Positions 55,210 through 62,275 of a stretch of 64,000 nt of DNA are shown in pieces. The notes beneath the pieces are model-generated. The model made no database searches and was not told where the DNA came from. It worked only from the letters and a program-made list of their open reading frames with translations. Location: NCBI GenBank assembly GCA_001770775.1, contig MESA01000033.1, positions 331,927-395,926 on the forward strand, written 5' to 3'. The number at the start of each line of letters is the position of its first letter. Within the stretch, counting starts at the first letter, position 1. This stretch comes from Burkholderiales bacterium RIFCSPHIGHO2_12_FULL_63_20. Lineage in GTDB: Bacteria; Pseudomonadota; Gammaproteobacteria; Burkholderiales; Burkholderiaceae_C. The position numbers and the translations under genes were made by a program.

Positions 55210-56967
55210 ATGAAGGCCGTCAAAGCATTCGGCTGGTTGCTCCGGCAAGCCCCCACTCAGCTGACGCTGGGTTTGTTTGTGACGTCGATTTTGTCGGCCC
55301 TGACAGAAGGCATTGGGCTGCTGCTGCTACCGTCTTTGTTGCAGGCACTGCAAGCGGCTGAAGCGGGCACCCAGGACATCGCGCGCGCATTGATCAACGG
55401 CTTGCAGCAATTCGGCTTCAAGTCGCCTACCGAAGCGCTATTGATCGCGTTTGTGGCATTGATGGGATTGCGCAGTGCAGTGGTGTTTGCGCGCGATCAG
55501 CTGGGCATGCGTCTCCAACATCAGTTGGTGGACAAGTTGCGTGCCCAGTGCTTTGAGGGCCTGCTCTCCGCAGAGTGGCGTTGGCTGAGTGGTAACAAGC
55601 AGTCCACGCACGAAAGTGTCTTGCTGACGGACATCAATCGCGTGGGCATGGGGCTGCACTTTGGCATTGGATTGGTCAGCAGCCTCGTCACGCTGACCGC
55701 GTATGTCCTGACGGCGTTGGCCTTGTCTTGGAGCTTGACCGCGCTGGCTTTGCTGTCAGGTGGTTTGTTGATGGGCATGTTGGCCCGGCAACAAGGTGCG
55801 GCAATCCGACTGGGTCAGAACTTGAGCGCAGCACACCGCGGGCTGCACGACGTCACGCGCGAAGGACTGTCAGGCGTGAAGCTCGCCAAGATTTTGGGCG
55901 TGACACATGAGTTGATCAGACGCATGAGCCTGACCTTGGGAAACATGCGCTCGCAACAGTTGGCTCATACCCGCAGCAACGGTTTGTCCAGAGCATGGTT
56001 TCAGACAGGCGGTGCCGCTCTGCTGGCTGCATACGTTTATGTGGGCTTGCATACATGGCACACACCTGTTCCCGTGTTGCTGACCCTTGTACTCATTTTC
56101 GGCCGTGTGATCCCCATGCTGGGCACATGTCACCAGCAGGCACACCAATGGCTGCACAGTTTGCCTGCCCTGAGAGGCGTGCAGGAGTTGCTGCATGACT
56201 GCAAGACCCATGCAGAGCCCGTTGCTGAACCTGCCGCAACGGACATGGAGCACGCTCCCCTGACACTGGACCATCAACTGTGCCTTCAGGATGTGACGAT
56301 ACGGCACACGGGGCGCTCCGAAGCGGCACTGGGCAAGGTCAACGCTTGCTTCAAGGCCCGTACGACAACGGCCATCATGGGGCCCTCCGGAGCAGGTAAA
56401 AGCACATTGGCAGATGTGCTGATGGGGTTGCTTGCGCCTGACGAAGGCACGGTTTTGCTGAATGGCAAGCCACTGACGGCAGCGCACCGCGCTGCTTGGC
56501 GACGGCAGGTCAGCTATGTACCTCAAGAGGTTTTTCTGTTCCATGACAGCATCCGAGCCAACCTGCGCTGGGGCAAGCAAAACGCCACGGATGCTGAAAT
56601 GCGAGAAGCCTTGCAATGCGCATCTGCAGATTTTGTTTTCGCGCTGCCGCGCGGGCTGGACACGCAGGTAGGTGACGGGGGCGTGCGTTTGTCAGGCGGT
56701 GAACGGCAACGCATCGCATTGGCCAGAGCGTTGTTGCAGCGACCAACCTTGCTGATTCTGGATGAGGCAACGAGTGCCCTGGACCTTGAGAATGAACAAC
56801 GCGTACGCGATGCCATTGAGCGCCTTCACGGCGACTTGACCGTCGTGATCATCGGGCATCGCCTGCCGACCTTGGAACATGCCGATCAGGTCCTGGTTTT
56901 GCAGGCAGGGCAAGTGCATGCGCAAGGGACCTGGGACCAAATACGTCAGATGCAGATCAAGACATGA
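55210..56967 (+). CDS. ABC exporter (D), cluster 1
   Basis: A 585-residue half-size ABC exporter: six membrane segments in the first ~320 residues, then an ATPase domain with Walker A GPSGAGKSTLADVL, signature LSGGERQRIALARALLQ, Walker B LLILDEATSALD and VIIGHRLPTLEHAD as the switch region. It has no N-terminal C39 protease domain, as expected where B2 handles leader removal. In lasso clusters D exports the mature peptide and gives immunity. Its stop overlaps the nucleotidyltransferase start by 4 bases. Confidence 0.92.
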   Translation: MKAVKAFGWLLRQAPTQLTLGLFVTSILSALTEGIGLLLLPSLLQALQAAEAGTQDIARALINGLQQFGFKSPTEALLIAFVALMGLRSAVVFARDQLGMRLQHQLVDKLRAQCFEGLLSAEWRWLSGNKQSTHESVLLTDINRVGMGLHFGIGLVSSLVTLTAYVLTALALSWSLTALALLSGGLLMGMLARQQGAAIRLGQNLSAAHRGLHDVTREGLSGVKLAKILGVTHELIRRMSLTLGNMRSQQLAHTRSNGLSRAWFQTGGAALLAAYVYVGLHTWHTPVPVLLTLVLIFGRVIPMLGTCHQQAHQWLHSLPALRGVQELLHDCKTHAEPVAEPAATDMEHAPLTLDHQLCLQDVTIRHTGRSEAALGKVNACFKARTTTAIMGPSGAGKSTLADVLMGLLAPDEGTVLLNGKPLTAAHRAAWRRQVSYVPQEVFLFHDSIRANLRWGKQNATDAEMREALQCASADFVFALPRGLDTQVGDGGVRLSGGERQRIALARALLQRPTLLILDEATSALDLENEQRVRDAIERLHGDLTVVIIGHRLPTLEHADQVLVLQAGQVHAQGTWDQIRQMQIKT

Positions 56968-58205
56968 CCGACAAAACACATTTGCAAAACCTGTTGTTGA
57001 ATTTGCTGTCGCCGTCTGCCTCGGTGACACAAGATCAACTGGAGGCGTTGAAAGAAGCAGATTGGGAGAACATGTTGGTGATGGTTCGCCAACATCGTCT
57101 CGCACCTTTGATGCATTGGCAACTGAGCCATGCGCACCCTGCGCTGAAGGTGCCTGAGCGCATCGCGCTTGCGCTGTCCACCGCGTTCAAGAACGCCTCG
57201 TTTCGCAGCTTGACTTGGCAAACAGCATTGGTGCGTCTCCATCAACTGTTAGATGCAGCCGGCATTCCTTATGCAGCGCTGAAGGGCAGCTACCTTGCGT
57301 ACCATGTGTACCCACACCCTGCACTGCGGCCCATGCGCGATGTGGACATCGTCACGCCCAAAGAACACGTGCTTGAAGCGTACCGAGTGCTCCAGCGGGG
57401 TGGCCTGACCCGCCTGGATGAATACCCGGGAGAGCCAGAAGCGGCCATGTTGGTACACAAGCACCTGCCCCCACTCAAAATGCCAGGTGCGCCCATTCAA
57501 GTTGAATTGCATGCGCGCTTGCTGGAGTCGCCCGAGGGCAACTCAGTAAGCTGCGATTTGTCGGAGGAGCCAGGCTTTTGGTCGCGCTGCGTGACAGGCA
57601 ACATCGGCACGACACCCGTGAGATTCGAGCCCACCACAGACCTGCTGTTTCACTTGATTGTGCACTCCGTGTACGAGCACCAACTCAACAATGGCCCCTT
57701 GCTCCTCAGCGACATGGCGTATTTGGTGAACACGCACGAGATCGATTGGCCACTTTTTTGGCGGTTGGCTGCAGATCGCCAGCAGACGCGTGGATGTGTA
57801 TTGGCGCTGATGCTGACGCAACGGTACTGGCCACTGCGGCACGTGGCATGGGGTGACGCTCAGACAATGTGTGATGACCTGACAGATAGCACGCTGGATG
57901 CAACTGCAGCGCTGATACTCAGAAACACGCAAGCTCGCAGTTCAGTGGCGATGAACAGCCGCTTGCAATTGGCCGGTGGCTGGAGCAACAAGGCTCGCGT
58001 CTTGGCCAGCAAGTTGATGCCATCCAGAACACGAATCGCAGCCACGTACCCACCGACTCAGCGGGCGTGGCATCTGTATGCGTATTACCCTGCCGAATGG
58101 CTGCGCTTGTTCAGGGTCTGGCGAGAAGAATCAAAACGCGTCGCACCGACGGATCAACACGAAGAGGTGCGGCAGATGACCTCTTTGTCTCAATGGCTCA
58201 ACTAA
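56964..58205 (+). CDS. NTP_transf_5-type nucleotidyltransferase (N), cluster 1
   Basis: A 413-residue protein. AGIPYAALKGSYLAYHVYP and HPALRPMRDVDIVTPKEHVLEA form the nucleotidyltransferase core: the LKG phrase and the DVD metal site are typical of the NTP_transf_5 family. Relatives occur in kinase-containing lasso clusters. In pseudomycoidin biosynthesis the homologous protein is reported to add hexose to the phosphate, so a post-phosphorylation step is plausible here too. A long C-terminal region (WPLFWRLAADRQQTRG, AWHLYAYYPAEWLRLFRVW) is also family-typical. The last gene of cluster 1, ending just before a two-way hairpin terminator. Confidence 0.85.
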   Translation: MTDKTHLQNLLLNLLSPSASVTQDQLEALKEADWENMLVMVRQHRLAPLMHWQLSHAHPALKVPERIALALSTAFKNASFRSLTWQTALVRLHQLLDAAGIPYAALKGSYLAYHVYPHPALRPMRDVDIVTPKEHVLEAYRVLQRGGLTRLDEYPGEPEAAMLVHKHLPPLKMPGAPIQVELHARLLESPEGNSVSCDLSEEPGFWSRCVTGNIGTTPVRFEPTTDLLFHLIVHSVYEHQLNNGPLLLSDMAYLVNTHEIDWPLFWRLAADRQQTRGCVLALMLTQRYWPLRHVAWGDAQTMCDDLTDSTLDATAALILRNTQARSSVAMNSRLQLAGGWSNKARVLASKLMPSRTRIAATYPPTQRAWHLYAYYPAEWLRLFRVWREESKRVAPTDQHEEVRQMTSLSQWLN

Positions 58206-58244
58206 ACTGAGTGCGATCGGGGTCGCCGCGTATGGAGTACGCAC

Positions 58245-58266
58245 TTAGTTTCTAGCAGGAAACTAA
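58245..58266. terminator. Bidirectional hairpin terminator between the two lasso clusters
   Basis: An 8-bp perfect stem TTAGTTTC (58245-58252) with loop TAGCAG and GAAACTAA (58259-58266) lies between convergent gene ends. It overlaps the stop codon of the JmjC gene. A second imperfect inverted repeat (CTGAGTGCG near 58207-58215 with CGCACTTAG near 58240-58248) encloses the region. No long T run is visible, so it may be factor-assisted. Confidence 0.6.
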
Positions 58267-59423
58267 CACTCAAAGTCGATCTCCCAAGTGCGTTCGCCAT
58301 AGTCTGATGAACTCAGCGCGAACAGCAGGCTCTTTTGGATCAGGCTATTAACTGCGTCCCATGCGCCAACCTCTGGGAGCGCTGTAGTCAATTGTCGCAG
58401 CGTCATTGACCCGACAGTGTGCAGAAGGTCTATGACCGCCCACTCCCCCGCCGAGAGAATGAAGGGCCAGCCGGCAGGCGTGATTCGATAACGGCCATCT
58501 TCTAATCGCTCTGCCGGAATGCGCCGTCGAAGAGTAGATGCGAGCAGTGTGTCATCACATGCAACGATGCCCAAATTGTTAGGCTGATAAGGAGGGCGTG
58601 CATGATCTAGTTGACTCAACAATTCGGTTGGATCACACGCATCCACCATGCCACGTAACCATGCTAAGTGAGCAGTAAAATCAGCATCAGATTGGACTGG
58701 CATATCGCGACGGGTGAACTCATTTTTCGGATCGGTTTGCAGCAATGCTGGCAATTCACGAACCTGCGGCGGCCTGAGGGCCACGGTGAGATGCAGCGAT
58801 GAAGGTCCTCGAAGCTCAGCAGCGTGAACATCTCCCCTAGGCACAAACAGGATATCGCCTGGTTGCATAACGCAACTCCACTCAGGCTTTGGCAGCTTGT
58901 CCGGGGTATAAGCTCGGCTTTTGGTAGGAAATGGATCCAATGCACCCCAGCATCGCCATTCTTTGGTACCGTAGACCTGCAGCACCAAGACATCGTGATT
59001 GTCGGCATGGGGATTGAACGCACTGGCGCTTCCATGACTCCAATAGGCATTCGTCCAAGACTCCATGCGCCAACGCCGCTCAATGGCGGCGTTTAACGCC
59101 CCGATGGCTGGCACAGCCTCATCTATCGCGTTGATCACGAAGCTGAGCCCTCGCTCGCACATAGCCGGCAAAACATCGGTACGGAGTCGCCAATTCTCTC
59201 CGGTGCGCACCAACAACATATCCAGCGGCACTTCGCGGCCCATTTGACAGACCTTTGTTACCCCTCTCAGCAGACGTTCAGCCGAAATCAAATGAGGAAT
59301 CAGCAACGACGGCAGAAAATTCGGGAAACGGTCGGCATCTCCAGATAAGTGGCAACGTGTATTGGTTTGCCGGGCAGCAACCAACCGGGCATCCTCAGCG
59401 ACGCCTATAATCCGATTCAACAT
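58263..59423 (-). CDS. JmjC-type 2-oxoglutarate/Fe(II) oxygenase, ROXA-like
   Basis: A 386-residue cupin hydroxylase. The Fe(II)-binding triad is visible as His139-Ala-Asp141 in FNPHADNHDVLVLQVYGTKEW and His200 in FVPRGDVHAAELRG, the arrangement of RoxA/YcfD and MINA53-type JmjC enzymes, which hydroxylate amino-acid side chains. A C-terminal winged-helix-like part (EWAVIDLLHTVGSMTLRQL) is also RoxA-like. The start is ATG 59423, with AGAGGA nine bases upstream; the frame extends to 59477 inside the carbamoyltransferase. It lies 16 bases after that gene, likely in one transcript. Probable substrate: the second lasso peptide or another partner; not shown. Confidence 0.88.
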   Translation of the reverse strand: MLNRIIGVAEDARLVAARQTNTRCHLSGDADRFPNFLPSLLIPHLISAERLLRGVTKVCQMGREVPLDMLLVRTGENWRLRTDVLPAMCERGLSFVINAIDEAVPAIGALNAAIERRWRMESWTNAYWSHGSASAFNPHADNHDVLVLQVYGTKEWRCWGALDPFPTKSRAYTPDKLPKPEWSCVMQPGDILFVPRGDVHAAELRGPSSLHLTVALRPPQVRELPALLQTDPKNEFTRRDMPVQSDADFTAHLAWLRGMVDACDPTELLSQLDHARPPYQPNNLGIVACDDTLLASTLRRRIPAERLEDGRYRITPAGWPFILSAGEWAVIDLLHTVGSMTLRQLTTALPEVGAWDAVNSLIQKSLLFALSSSDYGERTWEIDFEC

Positions 59424-59432
59424 ATTTACCAA

Positions 59433-59438
59433 TCCTCT
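59433..59438 (-). promoter_or_regulatory. Ribosome-binding site deciding the JmjC start
   Basis: The minus-strand box AGAGGA (59433-59438) lies nine bases upstream of the ATG at 59423 and just after the carbamoyltransferase stop (59440-59442). It decides for 59423 over the longer frame from 59477. Confidence 0.7.
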
Positions 59439-59439
59439 G

Positions 59440-61173
59440 TCAAGTTGCGGAGGGGGATGATGTTGCAGGACTCCCAATGGTTGCCCCAGTTTTGGTCACC
59501 AGCCAGTCCCCTATGGCCATCGCATGCAGCCCAGTTTCGTTAAACATGGTAACTGCTTGGGTCGGTGTTTCGATCATTGGTTTCCCTCGGCGGTTCAGCG
59601 ATGTGTTGAGCAACATACTAATTCCTGTCCGGCGGCCAAATTCGGTCAGCAGGGCATGAAAGCGGGCATCGGTTTGTCGTGTGACAGTCTGTACGCGGGC
59701 AGTTCCATCAACATGGGTCACCGCAGGTATTCGAGACCGCCATTCTTCACGAACCCTTACCACCAGCAGCATATAAGGACTTTCACCTTCCAGCTCAAAA
59801 AAGCGATTCGCATCTTCAGCCAAAACAGACGGGGCGAAGGGTCGAAAATCCTCACGGAACTTGACCTCAAGATTGATGAAATCTCTCAACTCGGACCGGC
59901 GGGGGTCGCCCAGAATACTTCTGTGACCCAGCGCTCTGGGGCCGAACTCAGCCCCCCCCTGGAACCATGCAACCGCTTTCCCAGCCACCAGTAAATCAGC
60001 CACCTCACCAACCAAGTCGACTGGACGTTTTACCAAAACTCCGTCAACAAGTCCGGAAAATGCACGCAGAATGTCTTCCTCACCATAAACTCGGCCAAAA
60101 AAAGTGCCCCCGCCATGGGGCATCCGGGGGTGCCCCAGAACGCGAGTCCAACCATGGAAAGCACAGCCAATGGCCAACCCGGAATCATCTGCAGCAGGCG
60201 GGACGAAAAGGCGCGTAAATGCAGTTTCCTCAAGAATGCGCCGATTGGCCACTGCATTTAGAGCCACCCCGCCCGAAAAACATAGGTCTGAATACTTGGC
60301 TAGCTTTTGCCGGTGCCGGACCAACTCAAGCAACGCCTCCTCCACCTGGGTCTGTACGCGGCGTGCAAGATTGGCAAAATAGGGAAAGCGGGCTTTGAAA
60401 TCATCCTCCCCAAGGCAGGGGGATTGATGATCATTGACCCATTCATGATTGACCAAGCTTTGTCCATCAATAAAATTGAAAATCGGACCATCGGCCGGAT
60501 TTAATCTGCCGTATGGCGCCAGCCCCATGAGTTTACCCATGTCAGAGGTGCTGGCAAAACAGTACTGGCTAGCACTCATGTACTGCCCACCGATTGAATG
60601 CCAGGTAATGGGTGGATGCAAAGGATGGCGCGACCCATCATGACGCCCTAGGGGCGAAAAGTCCTTGTGCACTGTCTGAACATGGCCATCACCGGCCGAA
60701 TAAAAGCTGTCTTTTTCACACCAAAGCCAAGGAACACTGATGGGCGGGCGCTCGGCGATAAAGGCTCCATCCAGATCGGAACATTCATCGTAAGGGCTCC
60801 CACATCCGTCCGCTACAAGGATGGATGCGTGATCGAAAGGGCTGAGGAAAAACGCCGCAGTGGCATGGGCAAGATGATGCGAAATGGTTACAACAGGGAC
60901 ACCTTCCGGCAAATATCGCCGGCCTTTGTACCAAGTATTTCCGTATTTAAAATTACCAAAATTGGCATTCTGTACGATGAGATCCAAATCATTCGCACGA
61001 ATACCGGCCGTATCCAGACAATGACTGATCGTAAAGAGGTCATTCCCACCGTCATTTTTCTTTGCGGTGATCCTTTCCTTCTCCACGCCAGCAATGATCT
61101 GACCATCCCGCAGCAAACAGGCTGACCCGTTGTGCGAGAGTCCGGTTCCGAGAACATAAATGGGTTTTGACAT
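59440..61173 (-). CDS. NodU/TobZ-type O-carbamoyltransferase
   Basis: A 577-residue carbamoyltransferase that would move a carbamoyl group from carbamoyl phosphate, through carbamoyl-AMP, to a hydroxyl. The N-terminal Kae1-like domain has the metal motif HHLAHATAAFF at residues 99-109 and LVADGCGSPYDE. The C-terminal domain has WFQGGAEFGPRALGHRSILG and a following NTSLNRRGKPMIETP, both signature phrases of NodU, CmcH and TobZ. The gene is in a probable two-gene unit with the JmjC oxygenase. Its neighbours are lasso genes rather than sugar genes, although the polysaccharide locus lies 8-30 kb away and carbamoylated sugars are known. The start ATG at 61173 has only a weak upstream box. Confidence 0.9.
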   Translation of the reverse strand: MSKPIYVLGTGLSHNGSACLLRDGQIIAGVEKERITAKKNDGGNDLFTISHCLDTAGIRANDLDLIVQNANFGNFKYGNTWYKGRRYLPEGVPVVTISHHLAHATAAFFLSPFDHASILVADGCGSPYDECSDLDGAFIAERPPISVPWLWCEKDSFYSAGDGHVQTVHKDFSPLGRHDGSRHPLHPPITWHSIGGQYMSASQYCFASTSDMGKLMGLAPYGRLNPADGPIFNFIDGQSLVNHEWVNDHQSPCLGEDDFKARFPYFANLARRVQTQVEEALLELVRHRQKLAKYSDLCFSGGVALNAVANRRILEETAFTRLFVPPAADDSGLAIGCAFHGWTRVLGHPRMPHGGGTFFGRVYGEEDILRAFSGLVDGVLVKRPVDLVGEVADLLVAGKAVAWFQGGAEFGPRALGHRSILGDPRRSELRDFINLEVKFREDFRPFAPSVLAEDANRFFELEGESPYMLLVVRVREEWRSRIPAVTHVDGTARVQTVTRQTDARFHALLTEFGRRTGISMLLNTSLNRRGKPMIETPTQAVTMFNETGLHAMAIGDWLVTKTGATIGSPATSSPSAT

Positions 61174-61299
61174 CCGTGCATCTTAAGGCAACGCTGAAAA
61201 CATAGGGTTGTTCAGCGCTGTGCTCTGGGTGCGTTTCGCGCTCATTTCCAGATGTTGAGTCGCACTCATGGCAGGCTACCGCGCACACGTCCACACAAA

Positions 61300-61498
61300 T
61301 CCGCATTAGCGAATCTTCAAATGAACGAACTGACGCTGGGATTCGATCGGCCAGGTTGTGCGTCTCAAGCACGTGACGGAGGCGTAAGACGGTACTCAAG
61401 TCAGACAGTCGGTCATCCCAACAACCCGGGCCCGCTAAGTAGCGGAACAACGGCATGCGGTCTCTGGCCAAGTCGCTCCGCGTGACCCACTGCTGCAT
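61300..61498 (-). pseudogene. Degraded IS5-family transposase fragment
   Basis: On the minus strand, MQQWVTRSDLARDRMPLFRYL, CWDDRLSDLSTVLRLRHVLETH and NLADRIPASVRS match, with many changes, the N-terminal DUF772/IS5 transposase phrases (MQQW..LSDPAMEEAL, DDRLPDETTILRFRHLLEKH.LA..I). The C-terminal DDE catalytic part is absent: the frame continues into unrelated sequence towards the carbamoyltransferase gene. The upstream part (about 61499-61700) is also degraded. No terminal inverted repeats or target duplication could be identified. It marks a past insertion between the two arms of the second lasso region. Confidence 0.75.
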
Positions 61499-61737
61499 GA
61501 TGGGAATGCCAGCAGCGCCCCCTGGACTCGCGGGTGCTGACGCACCACCGCGCTGTCGACGCCCTCTAGCAACCAGTGCATCTGCTCGAACGCCTGTGTG
61601 GAGACCACCGCCTCACGCGATCAGCTGAAGCGGTCCTGCTCAAGCAGCTCGAGCAGCAGCCAAAAATCGTTGCGGTCCGCCTCAAAAAAAGTCGGTTGAA
61701 CTGACACTTCCAGCCTTGTCCGATTTACACTAATAGA
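61499..61737. other. Non-coding stretch left of precursor 2 with degraded reading frames
   Basis: This stretch, with 61174-61299, belongs to the 625-base gap between the carbamoyltransferase start and the second precursor. On the minus strand a frame reads QPTFFEADRNDFWLLLELL, then a stop, then EAVVSTQAFEQMHWLLEGVD. It looks like coding sequence broken by a stop, possibly another mobile-element remnant, but I could not name a family. No RNA gene is visible. Confidence 0.4.
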
Positions 61738-61763
61738 GCAGTCAGCAATCAATTATTGACTGC
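61738..61763. repeat. Inverted repeat upstream of precursor 2
   Basis: GCAGTCA (61738-61744) and TGACTGC (61757-61763) form a perfect 7-bp inverted repeat with a 12-base AT-rich spacer; the arms can be extended with mismatches. It lies 35-61 bases before the precursor ATG. It could be an operator for a dimeric regulator or part of a stem-loop in the leader RNA. No regulator gene is in the visible part of the cluster. Confidence 0.45.
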
Positions 61764-61788
61764 GCCGCACTCATTCACCCTAACGCTC

Positions 61789-61792
61789 GGAG
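61789..61792 (+). promoter_or_regulatory. Ribosome-binding site of lasso precursor 2
   Basis: GGAG lies six bases before the ATG at 61799 and supports that start. Confidence 0.6.
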
Positions 61793-61798
61793 TCACTA

Positions 61799-61957
61799 AT
61801 GACACCTCATGATCCTGCATTCAAGAACGTGGACCACCAACAACCGCTTGACGAGCGACTGCCCTATGAAGCGCCGCAACTGGTCGACCGCGGCGTGGTA
61901 TCAGAGCTCACTCAATCTAACGGCAACAACAATGGAGCAGATGCAGCCTATTCTTGA
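61799..61957 (+). CDS. Lasso peptide precursor (A), cluster 2
   Basis: A 52-residue peptide gene with GGAG six bases before its ATG. The leader carries the classical lasso motif Y23-E-A-P26-Q-L28-V-D-R-G32, i.e. YxxPxLxxxG, read by the B1 protein. ELTQ (36-39) precedes the core, putting Thr38 at the conserved -2 position. The predicted core is residues 40-52, SNGNNNGADAAYS. Its only acid, Asp48, is core residue 9, so a 9-residue Ser1-Asp9 macrolactam with the tail AAYS is predicted. Asn-rich ring (Asn2, 4, 5, 6) and C-terminal Tyr-Ser offer many sites for the neighbouring JmjC and carbamoyltransferase enzymes. Ser at position 1 is less common than Gly. The B1 gene follows 43 bases later. Confidence 0.9.
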   Translation: MTPHDPAFKNVDHQQPLDERLPYEAPQLVDRGVVSELTQSNGNNNGADAAYS

Positions 61958-61987
61958 TTCCATATTTTGAGAATTGCCAAAAAATTT

Positions 61988-61992
61988 AGGGA
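61988..61992 (+). promoter_or_regulatory. Ribosome-binding site deciding the second B1 start
   Basis: AGGGA lies eight bases before the ATG at 62001 and favours that codon over the in-frame TTG at 61974, which has no clear box. Confidence 0.65.
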
Positions 61993-62000
61993 TTAACTCC

Positions 62001-62273
62001 ATGCTGAAGCGAAATCCTTCTGCGCTATGGACCGAACTAGGTTCCGCAGTAGCTATACTTAACATCACCTCTGGTCGCTACTTCGAAATTCAGGGAACCG
62101 GCACGGATCTCTGGCGCTGGTTGGAGCAGCCCTGCGATATAGAGAGTTTGATTGCGCGCCTGATTCTAAAATACAGCGTCGAACCCGAACAAGCCCACCG
62201 AGATATTTTGGTCTTTCTCAATCAATTGCGCAGTAATGAGTTGCTTGAAGATGCCACCGCATCTTCTTTCTAA
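62001..62273 (+). CDS. PqqD-like leader recognition protein (B1), cluster 2
   Basis: A 90-residue PqqD-fold protein, the recognition element for the adjacent lasso precursor. LWTELGSAVAILNITSGRYFEIQGTGTDLWRWLEQP contains the B1 pattern (A.LN..SGRYFE....G..LW..L), followed by IESLIARLILKYSVEPEQAHRDI and FLNQLRSNELL. It differs strongly from the B1 at 54445, consistent with a separate system reading a YxxP-type leader. The start is ATG 62001, with AGGGA at 61988-61992. The cyclase starts 2 bases after its stop. Confidence 0.9.
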   Translation: MLKRNPSALWTELGSAVAILNITSGRYFEIQGTGTDLWRWLEQPCDIESLIARLILKYSVEPEQAHRDILVFLNQLRSNELLEDATASSF

Positions 62274-62275
62274 CG

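Noticed and set aside
50472-58205. Reading the PqqD/kinase genes as an exosortase-type HprK-related system
   Set aside because: No exosortase or PEP-CTERM protein is present, and B2, the cyclase without Cys2, an exporter and a precursor with lasso spacing are all present.
59440-61173. Carbamoyltransferase as a polysaccharide gene
   Set aside because: Not excluded, but it lies beyond a terminator, on the opposite strand, and next to a JmjC oxygenase and lasso genes. The lasso-tailoring reading is preferred.
61052-61498. A 148-codon minus-strand frame as a real gene
   Set aside because: Only the first ~66 residues resemble IS5 transposase; the rest overlaps the start of the carbamoyltransferase in another frame. 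Treated as a remnant.
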